Below, piece after piece: positions 5,304-10,293 of a stretch of DNA of 10,293 bases. The stretch lies in contig DGFG01000004.1 of the NCBI GenBank assembly GCA_002391555.1, forward strand, positions 1 through 10,293, in the 5' to 3' direction. The notes under the pieces are model-generated. The model saw nothing but the letters and a program-made list of their open reading frames with translations, ran no database searches and was not told where the DNA came from. This stretch comes from Firmicutes bacterium UBA3906 (GTDB taxonomy: Bacteria > Bacillota > Clostridia > Caldicoprobacterales > DTU083). The position numbers were made by a program, and so were the translations under genes. Numbering within the stretch: position 1 is the first letter of the stretch; the number at the start of each line of letters is the position of its first letter.

Positions 5304-6789
5304 CTTTATTTTCTTTGATTAAAGCCGCATTCATTACTAGCGGATCCTTTAAAGATATTCCCTTTAAACTGTTGTCACCTTGACCCTCAAGTATAAATTG
5401 TACCTGCTTTATATTTGTGTAGTTAGCTGGATCAGTTATAGAATTAACTATAGCATATAAGTTTCTAGTAATAGTCTCCTCGTTTGCTAGTCTAATATAT
5501 TTGTCGGGTAGCTTTATAAGGGCTGATGTGCCTACAATTTTTATATCAAAATCGCTGGCCTTTATCCCTAGGGGTATTACCCTTTCGCTTTCGGCTTTGA
5601 TTGGGTCTGAGGTCAGTACTGTAAATATTCTTTCTGCAATGCTGTTGCCTGTATCACTAGAAACAGCCCTGTATTCAGCCTCTAGTAGGCCTGAGCTTGA
5701 GTCTGCAAAATATACCCTTACCCTCCTACCCACATAGTCGGGGAACTGATCCATATAAAGCTCATTTCTAAGCGATATTGTGTGTACAGGTATATCTGTA
5801 TAGTTACCTGTCCCATCGTCATAATAAATCTTTATAAAGCTAATATCAGGTGGGGTCACTAGGCTATATACCATTGAGGCTAGCATAGTCCTCTCATTGT
5901 TGGCATTACCAGTAAAGTTTTTCTTGAATTCTTCTGACAAGTAAAGGGCGACACCTTTACTGTCCTCATTTGTAATTTTCTCAGTCTTTTCTACTACAGT
6001 CCCCTCTGGTAGGGTTGGATAGGCCCCCTCACCTAGCTTTGCAGGCCCTCTTAATAATTCCTCCACTATTGCCTCAACATATCTATTGTTTGTTATGTTG
6101 ATTGTCCTAACCTCAGGTAAAAGGTATGAACCATGATAATCCCTAAAATACAAGGCCCTGTCCATTGGTTTGACCTCTTCTCCATGGTGTTTCCTCTCAA
6201 GGGCTTGTATTTCTGCTATATCGGCTGGATACTTGGTCAAGAGTCCTAAAACAACACCCTCTCTATCACCAGTATCTGTAAGCTCCTCACCGTCAACATA
6301 GAGCTTTATATACTTTATACCATCAAGTTCTGTTAGGGTATTGGTCAGTGCTGCCCTAGCAATTAAAATGTCATCTGATTCTAGAAATGCTCCAGACAAG
6401 TTTATTGTTAAAATATTTTCTGCCCTTTCAGTTTTTATAAGCTCAGTATCTGAAGAAATAACTGCTTCTAGCCCTCCATTCTGGGGTCCTCTTATAAGAC
6501 TCTTTATTATATAGTCATATAGGGCTTCATCAGTATCTGGCCTGACTATAGACCGAACCTCAGCTGTTAAACTGTTGCTAGTAGGATCATAAAAGTATAG
6601 GCTTATATTTGTCTTGGCCTGTTTACTGTATATATTGTCCCCGTTGTTTGTCTTATTTAGTTCTTCGCTATCGTCTACTGTATAATTAGGCTCACTGCTT
6701 ATACCCGGTTCCTGCTTTACCGGGCCTGAACAAGCTGTTATTAGGGCCAGAACTAAGACAATAGTGGCTATTTTTATTATACCTTTCAT
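5299..6789 (-). CDS. Lipoprotein with three tandem GerMN domains
   Basis: A 496-residue exported lipoprotein. The signal peptide ends in the lipobox LITAC (Cys20), followed by a polar linker to about residue 58. Three copies of the GerMN fold follow. Copy 1 (about 61-170) starts LYFYDPTSNSL and has EVRSIVRPD and SLIRGPQ. Copy 2 (about 210-326) starts LYFRDYHGSYL and has EVRTI and ELLRGPA. Copy 3 (about 356-470) starts VYFADSSSGLL and has EYRAV, but its RGP motif is replaced by TSDP. GerM-type proteins as I know them usually carry one or two GerMN domains; in Bacillus GerM acts in spore peptidoglycan assembly and germination. Here the gene follows a two-component system and another GerMN lipoprotein, suggesting an envelope role at the outer membrane face. 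GGAGGG precedes ATG 6789, and the gap to the upstream gene is 24 bp. Function is not proven. Confidence 0.85.
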   Translation of the reverse strand: MKGIIKIATIVLVLALITACSGPVKQEPGISSEPNYTVDDSEELNKTNNGDNIYSKQAKTNISLYFYDPTSNSLTAEVRSIVRPDTDEALYDYIIKSLIRGPQNGGLEAVISSDTELIKTERAENILTINLSGAFLESDDILIARAALTNTLTELDGIKYIKLYVDGEELTDTGDREGVVLGLLTKYPADIAEIQALERKHHGEEVKPMDRALYFRDYHGSYLLPEVRTINITNNRYVEAIVEELLRGPAKLGEGAYPTLPEGTVVEKTEKITNEDSKGVALYLSEEFKKNFTGNANNERTMLASMVYSLVTPPDISFIKIYYDDGTGNYTDIPVHTISLRNELYMDQFPDYVGRRVRVYFADSSSGLLEAEYRAVSSDTGNSIAERIFTVLTSDPIKAESERVIPLGIKASDFDIKIVGTSALIKLPDKYIRLANEETITRNLYAIVNSITDPANYTNIKQVQFILEGQGDNSLKGISLKDPLVMNAALIKENKE

Positions 6790-6813
6790 TATATACCCTC
6801 CTTCCTAAAGGAG

Positions 6814-7800
6814 CTATCTGTACTGACTGAAAAACTGGGGAAGCCTAACCTTCCAAATACCATCAATATAGTCTACTGTCAGTACCTCTCTTACCCTTCT
6901 TGAATCCTCTGTCTTGCTTATATAGTTAACTGTGACAAAGGCCTTGTTGTTTAAATATTCTTCTTCTTCTACAGGATTTCCTTCAAACTCTACCATACCA
7001 CCTACCACTGCAGGCATACGGTTTTTAAATTCATCTAGGTTGACTAGCTCAGAACCGTCCATAGTCCTGTTGGACAAAAACAAATATATAAAATCCCAAT
7101 CAGGCTCTGTTACAAGGGCATTCATCAGCAGTCGAACAGACCTAGAAGGAGTTAGATTAACACTCTGATTTCGCCTGATAGGGAGCATAGGAGAGTTTGG
7201 ATCAATATTTGTCCCTTGTTCTCCCATAAGCTTTTCTGCATTCATTTCAATATAAGACATCTGCCTGTTGCCGACAAGTAGCTTTACCTGGTTGACTCCA
7301 TTTATATAGGTCAAGGAGTTTACTATTGAATATATAGCCAGTCGCTTCATATTGGCCTGTACCTCTGCCATGTCTTCCTCGCTTATATTTTGCTTACCAG
7401 GCAAGGTGGATAGGTCAATATTACCTAGAAAATTGTTTGTTAAGTTTACAAACACTGTATCTCCTTGGCGGCTGACATCTATAATCTCTGTGTTTGGCGG
7501 CATTACTAATCGACGTTCATGGGTCTGGGGCCCCTTTAGTAGCTCCTTTACCACCATTTGCTCCATAGTCTCATTTTCCTGCAGAACAGTCCTTTTTTCA
7601 GTAACTAGATAATCAGCTACCTCATGTTTAAAGTAGAGGACTATTTCAACCTCATTGGTTTGCTCATTTGGATCAATGGGCATAGGACTATTGTTTCCTG
7701 GGGAGGACTCTGGCCCTTTAGGGGGGCCCTGACAGCCTGCCAAGAAGGCAAGTATTAATACCATGGCTAAAGGCCTTATATACTTTCTAATAAAAGACAC
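6814..7800 (-). CDS. Lipoprotein with one GerMN domain and an extra C-terminal domain
   Basis: A predicted lipoprotein of about 328 residues if GTG 7800 is the start. The signal peptide ends in LAGC (Cys23), then a Pro/Gly/Asn-rich linker. A GerMN domain covers about 52-183, with LYFKHEVADYLVTEKRTV and ELLKGPQ matching copy 1 of the neighbouring three-copy protein. A second domain (about 216-325) ends in VDYIDGIWKVRLPQF; it may be NTF2-like but I cannot name it securely. The start is uncertain. GTG 7800 gives a normal signal peptide, with AGAAGG only three bases upstream. ATG 7851 or TTG 7860 would give too long an N-region and have no ribosome site. ATT 7791 has ideal spacing but is a rare start codon. 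The gene lies between the kinase and the second lipoprotein in one operon, probably acting at the outer membrane face. Confidence 0.82.
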   Translation of the reverse strand: MSFIRKYIRPLAMVLILAFLAGCQGPPKGPESSPGNNSPMPIDPNEQTNEVEIVLYFKHEVADYLVTEKRTVLQENETMEQMVVKELLKGPQTHERRLVMPPNTEIIDVSRQGDTVFVNLTNNFLGNIDLSTLPGKQNISEEDMAEVQANMKRLAIYSIVNSLTYINGVNQVKLLVGNRQMSYIEMNAEKLMGEQGTNIDPNSPMLPIRRNQSVNLTPSRSVRLLMNALVTEPDWDFIYLFLSNRTMDGSELVNLDEFKNRMPAVVGGMVEFEGNPVEEEEYLNNKAFVTVNYISKTEDSRRVREVLTVDYIDGIWKVRLPQFFSQYR

Positions 7801-7907
7801 TTCCCTTCTTATTAGATTATAAACACATATCTTTACAAAACAGTTACGCATTATTAACAAATCATTAATAGGACCTATATATTATTCTAGCTCTATAAAT
7901 CTTGCCA

Positions 7908-9362
7908 TTAGGAGGTCCTCTCATAGGGTAGCTCTACATAGAAGGTAGAACCCTTGCCCTCTACACTGTTTACCCTTATATAGCCACCATGCATTAGTAC
8001 TATACGGTTTGCTATTGATAAACCTAGTCCTGTACCTCCTGTGCTCCTAGATCTAGCCTTGTCTACCCGGAAAAATCTATCGAAAATCCTGCTCAGGTCC
8101 TCTGAGGGTATACCTATACCAGTATCACTTATTTTTATTATGGCATGGTCAGGTCCACTACTTATATCTATAGAAACCCTTCCGCCCTCTGGTGTATATT
8201 TAATTGCATTGTCAACTAGGTTGGATATAACCTGTTGCAGCTTTGCACTGTCGCCTTCGACTACAACATCATCCTCATGGGATATCTCTAGGGTAATATC
8301 CTTTTGCTCTGCTAGTAGCTGCAAGCCCTTTAGGGTCCTCTCCACTAGGTCAGCCAAATTCACAGGATCTTTACTTAGCTGGGTTGAACCGCTTTGCTTG
8401 TCTAGTTGAACTAGGGCTAATAGATCAGTGATAATTGAGTTTAGCCTATCAATCTCAAAATTTATGTCCGTTAAAAACTCCCTATAGATATCTGGGTCAT
8501 CTATCCCCATATGGAGCAAGGACTCTGTTAATACCTTCATAGCACTAAGTGGAGTCTTAAGCTCATGGGAGGCGTTGGACACAAACTCATTACGGGCATT
8601 GTCAAGATCCTCAAGCTTTTCGCTCATAATGTTAAAGGCCTCTCCTAGCTGCCTAAACTCTCCTCCACCCCTAATATTGACCCTTTGATTTAGGTGCCCC
8701 TTGCTCATTTTTGTTATGCTAGCGGTCAAATCCTTTATTGGATGAGTAATAAGGCCTGATATTGCTATACTTATAAGGATAATAGCTAGTATTACACCAA
8801 GGGAGTATATAACAAGCATTCTACTTATATCATTTAGCAAGACTTCTATGCTATCTAGGGAGCTTGATATCAAAACAACACCTAATACCCCTTCGGAATA
8901 ATGCATAATGGGGGCATAGGAATACATGACCCTTTTTCTTGTTGGTGGGTCTCCTGAATAAATATAGAGGTCCTTTGCCTCTACAAATTCGCCTTTTAAA
9001 ACTGTTTTTATTTCAGGATAGTCCTCTGATAAGTCTCTCCTTAGAAGGCTTGTAGACCGATAGGAGTCATAGTCAACTATTCCATCCCTGTTGAGTATTA
9101 GTATCCTTGTTGATTCACCCTCTATTCTGGTAAACTCTTCGCCCATGGCCTGTATTTCATAAAAAATATTTGGATCCTTATCATAATAGCTATTGGCTAT
9201 GGTCTGGGAGGCTTGAATGGAGTATTTTTGAAATGCTACACTTTTATCATTTATATAGTCCTTCTCAAGTATATGCATAATGGACAAATCAATAACTGTA
9301 AAACCGATCCCTATAACAATCAGATAGGCAACGACTATCCTCCAGCGCAGGCTGGAAAACAT
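7908..9362 (-). CDS. Membrane sensor histidine kinase (HAMP-HisKA-HATPase)
   Basis: With ATG 9362 the protein has 484 residues. TM1 is at about 7-28 and TM2 at about 180-203, enclosing an outer-face sensor domain of about 150 residues with a PAS/Cache-like LILNRDGIVDYDS strand. HAMP spans about 204-256 and leads directly into HisKA, with H-box SHELKTPLSA (His266). The HATPase domain has N-box NLVDNAIKYT (381-390), G1 DTGIGIP (413-419), F-box FDRFF (427-431) and G2 GGTGLGLS (442-449), so all catalytic boxes are intact. There is no cytoplasmic PAS between HAMP and HisKA, unlike typical WalK or PhoR of Bacillus. ATG 9362 lies four bases after the regulator's stop and gives a family-like N-terminus (MFSSLRWRIVVAYLIV). 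In-frame TTG codons at 9380 and 9392 would overlap the regulator gene; GGGGAG touches TTG 9392 and is 12 bases from TTG 9380, so the start is not settled. Expected partner: the adjacent response regulator. Confidence 0.92.
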   Translation of the reverse strand: MFSSLRWRIVVAYLIVIGIGFTVIDLSIMHILEKDYINDKSVAFQKYSIQASQTIANSYYDKDPNIFYEIQAMGEEFTRIEGESTRILILNRDGIVDYDSYRSTSLLRRDLSEDYPEIKTVLKGEFVEAKDLYIYSGDPPTRKRVMYSYAPIMHYSEGVLGVVLISSSLDSIEVLLNDISRMLVIYSLGVILAIILISIAISGLITHPIKDLTASITKMSKGHLNQRVNIRGGGEFRQLGEAFNIMSEKLEDLDNARNEFVSNASHELKTPLSAMKVLTESLLHMGIDDPDIYREFLTDINFEIDRLNSIITDLLALVQLDKQSGSTQLSKDPVNLADLVERTLKGLQLLAEQKDITLEISHEDDVVVEGDSAKLQQVISNLVDNAIKYTPEGGRVSIDISSGPDHAIIKISDTGIGIPSEDLSRIFDRFFRVDKARSRSTGGTGLGLSIANRIVLMHGGYIRVNSVEGKGSTFYVELPYERTS

Positions 9363-9366
9363 ACGT

Positions 9367-10047
9367 TTATTTATCCGCAAAGTAGTATCCAACTCCCCAT
9401 TTTGTTAAAATAAGATCTGGCCTGCCAGGGTCCTTTTCTATCTTTTCTCTAAGCCGCCTTATGTGTACATCAACTGTTCTAAGATCCCCTAAGTAATCGT
9501 ACTTCCATACTGTTTCTAAGAGGTTTTCACGGCTATAAACCTTGCCTGGATTTTTGGCAAATAACTGAATAAGGTCGAACTCCTTTGCTGTAAGCTCTAC
9601 CTCCTTGCCGTCTATGGTTACACTCCTGTTAGCTAGATTTAAGGTCATGTTCTTAACTCTAATTAGGTTTTCATTGCTATTAGTATTAAGCCTTCGAAAG
9701 ACTGCCTTTACCCTGGCCTTAAGCTCTAATATGTTAAAGGGCTTTGTAATATAATCGTCCGCTCCGTACTCAAGCCCTAGAATCTTGTCCATATCCTCGC
9801 CCTTGGCAGTGAGCATAATCACAGGTATACCGGACCCTTCTCTAATCCTTTGCAGAACCTCTAGGCCGTTCATTTTGGGTAGCATAACGTCTAAAATTAC
9901 TAAATCATATTCGTTGTTTTGAAACTTTTCTAAAGCCTCTTCTCCATCATAGGCTGCATCTATTGCATACCCTTCTTGGCTTAGGCTAAAAACTAGCCCC
10001 TTTATTATTGATGGTTCGTCGTCTACTACTAAAATTCTCTTATCCAT
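9367..10047 (-). CDS. OmpR/PhoB-family response regulator (WalR/PhoP-like)
   Basis: A 226-residue cytoplasmic DNA-binding regulator. The receiver domain (about 1-118) has the acidic pocket DDE (9-11), phosphoacceptor Asp53 in VILDVMLP, Thr80 in MLTAK and Lys102 in TKPF. A winged-helix domain follows (about 130-224), with recognition helix RTVDVHIRRLREKIE (190-204) and the wing GVGYYF (218-223). All key residues are present and length is standard. The kinase phosphorylating it is almost certainly the gene immediately downstream. Sequence style is WalR/PhoP-like, but the regulon cannot be deduced here. The start ATG 10047 has AAAGGA about ten bases upstream, and a promoter with an overlapping inverted repeat lies at 10079-10127, which could serve autoregulation (inference). 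Confidence 0.95.
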   Translation of the reverse strand: MDKRILVVDDEPSIIKGLVFSLSQEGYAIDAAYDGEEALEKFQNNEYDLVILDVMLPKMNGLEVLQRIREGSGIPVIMLTAKGEDMDKILGLEYGADDYITKPFNILELKARVKAVFRRLNTNSNENLIRVKNMTLNLANRSVTIDGKEVELTAKEFDLIQLFAKNPGKVYSRENLLETVWKYDYLGDLRTVDVHIRRLREKIEKDPGRPDLILTKWGVGYYFADK

Positions 10048-10078
10048 AGGCCTAGTGTCCTTTCTCTATTTTATGAAT

Positions 10079-10107
10079 ATTTTAACACAATGACCCTATA
10101 AAATCAA
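10079..10107 (-). promoter_or_regulatory. Promoter of the two-component/GerMN operon
   Basis: On the minus strand a -35 TTGATT (10102-10107) is followed by a 17-base spacer and -10 TAAAAT (10079-10084), which is preceded by TGT to give an extended -10. Predicted start near 10072, about 25 bases before the regulator's ATG. No other promoter is apparent before the downstream genes. Confidence 0.7.
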
Positions 10108-10127
10108 TTTGCCTGACTCTTTATAGG
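10095..10127. promoter_or_regulatory. Inverted repeat overlapping the operon's -35 region
   Basis: CCTATAAA (10095-10102) and TTTATAGG (10120-10127) are exact 8-bp inverted arms separated by 17 bases. The left arm abuts the -35 hexamer and the right arm lies just upstream of it. This could be an operator for the regulator itself or another protein. It could also act as a weak stem-loop after the comEA-like stop codon, but it has no U-run. Confidence 0.45.
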
Positions 10128-10128
10128 C

Positions 10129-10293
10129 TTAGTCAACGGATATATAGTTCTTTAGACTATCATAAATCTTGTCGCCAATGCCGTATACCTTTTTAATGTC
10201 CTCAATCCGGCTAAAGGGTCCATTTTCCTCCCTGTACCTTATGATGCTCTCTGCCTTTTTAGGTCCTATTTTTGGTAGGGTCTCTAGGATAGA
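10129..10293 (-). CDS. comEA: ComEA-like helix-hairpin-helix DNA-binding protein (C-terminal 54 residues; 5' part beyond window)
   Basis: The last 54 residues and stop are visible. They contain two helix-hairpin-helix motifs: LETLPKIGPKKAESIIRYRE (residues 3-22 of the fragment) and EDIKKVYGIGDKIYDSLKNY (31-50), linked by the ENGPF turn that is hallmark of ComEA C-termini. ComEA binds incoming double-stranded DNA at the outer membrane face during competence; HhH motifs grip the backbone without sequence specificity. The N-terminal anchor and SLBB region, which would confirm full ComEA, lie outside the window, so a stand-alone HhH protein is possible. It reads in the same direction as the two-component operon, 81 bp upstream of it, with no strong terminator between them. 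Confidence 0.82.
   Translation of the reverse strand, partial: SILETLPKIGPKKAESIIRYREENGPFSRIEDIKKVYGIGDKIYDSLKNYISVD

Noticed and set aside
7884..7910. Tiny minus-strand frame (8 codons) starting at the TAATG overlap after the histidine kinase
   Set aside because: No ribosome site and too short to support; the overlap occurs easily by chance.
7870..7919. 7-bp inverted repeat (AGGACCT/AGGTCCT) around the kinase stop
   Set aside because: Loop of 36 bases and no U-run; half of it is coding sequence, so it is unlikely to be a terminator.
8041..8409. 122-codon plus-strand frame opposite the histidine kinase
   Set aside because: Covers the reverse of the HisKA/HATPase coding region, whose motifs are intact on the minus strand; its Ser/Leu richness is typical of a shadow frame.
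10131..10136. TTGACT on the minus strand as a -35 box for the two-component operon
   Set aside because: No -10-like hexamer 16-18 bases downstream (GGCAAA at 17); it also overlaps the stop of the comEA-like gene. TTGATT/TAAAAT is better.

Overview
The window looks like chromosomal DNA of a low-GC Gram-positive bacterium, most likely an anaerobic, spore-forming member of the Clostridia. This is inferred from AT-rich spacers, strong GGAGG-type ribosome binding sites, heavy use of AGG, ATA and CTA codons, a tetrahydrofolate riboswitch in front of an ECF folate transporter gene, GerMN lipoproteins, and a nucleoside kinase carrying threonyl-tRNA-synthetase-like N-terminal domains. I cannot name a species. 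No rRNA, tRNA, CRISPR array, insertion sequence or phage gene was seen. All genes except folT read leftward (minus strand). Layout, left to right: (1) the 5' part of a YfbR-type HD-domain 5'-deoxynucleotidase, running off the left edge; (2) a divergent regulatory region with an extended -10 promoter, a complete THF riboswitch and a hairpin that can mask the folT ribosome binding site, followed by folT and a terminator; (3) a CapA-family lipoprotein converging on folT; (4) a 562-residue nucleoside (uridine) kinase-like protein; (5) a 212-bp AT-rich spacer with repeated GCYAGCTA octamers and a hairpin followed by a T-run; (6) a cytoplasmic glycerophosphodiester phosphodiesterase; (7) a four-gene leftward operon read from about 10.1 kb to 5.3 kb: OmpR-type response regulator, membrane histidine kinase, one-GerMN lipoprotein and three-GerMN lipoprotein; (8) the last 54 residues of a ComEA-like DNA-binding protein at the right edge. 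How the genes work together: the operon at 5.3-10.05 kb is the most coherent unit. A promoter and an inverted repeat sit just upstream of the regulator, regulator and kinase are nearly end to end, and two secreted lipoproteins follow with short gaps. The architecture resembles WalRK operons, where the kinase gene is followed by accessory genes acting outside the membrane (YycH/YycI in Bacillus). Here the accessories are GerMN lipoproteins, and the kinase lacks the cytoplasmic PAS domain typical of WalK. A reasonable inference is an envelope-sensing module in which the lipoproteins work at the outer membrane face with, or under control of, the kinase. The folate region is a self-contained control unit: the sequence supports mutually exclusive pairings linking the riboswitch P1 helix to access to the folT start. 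Most other genes are ordinary housekeeping or envelope genes.
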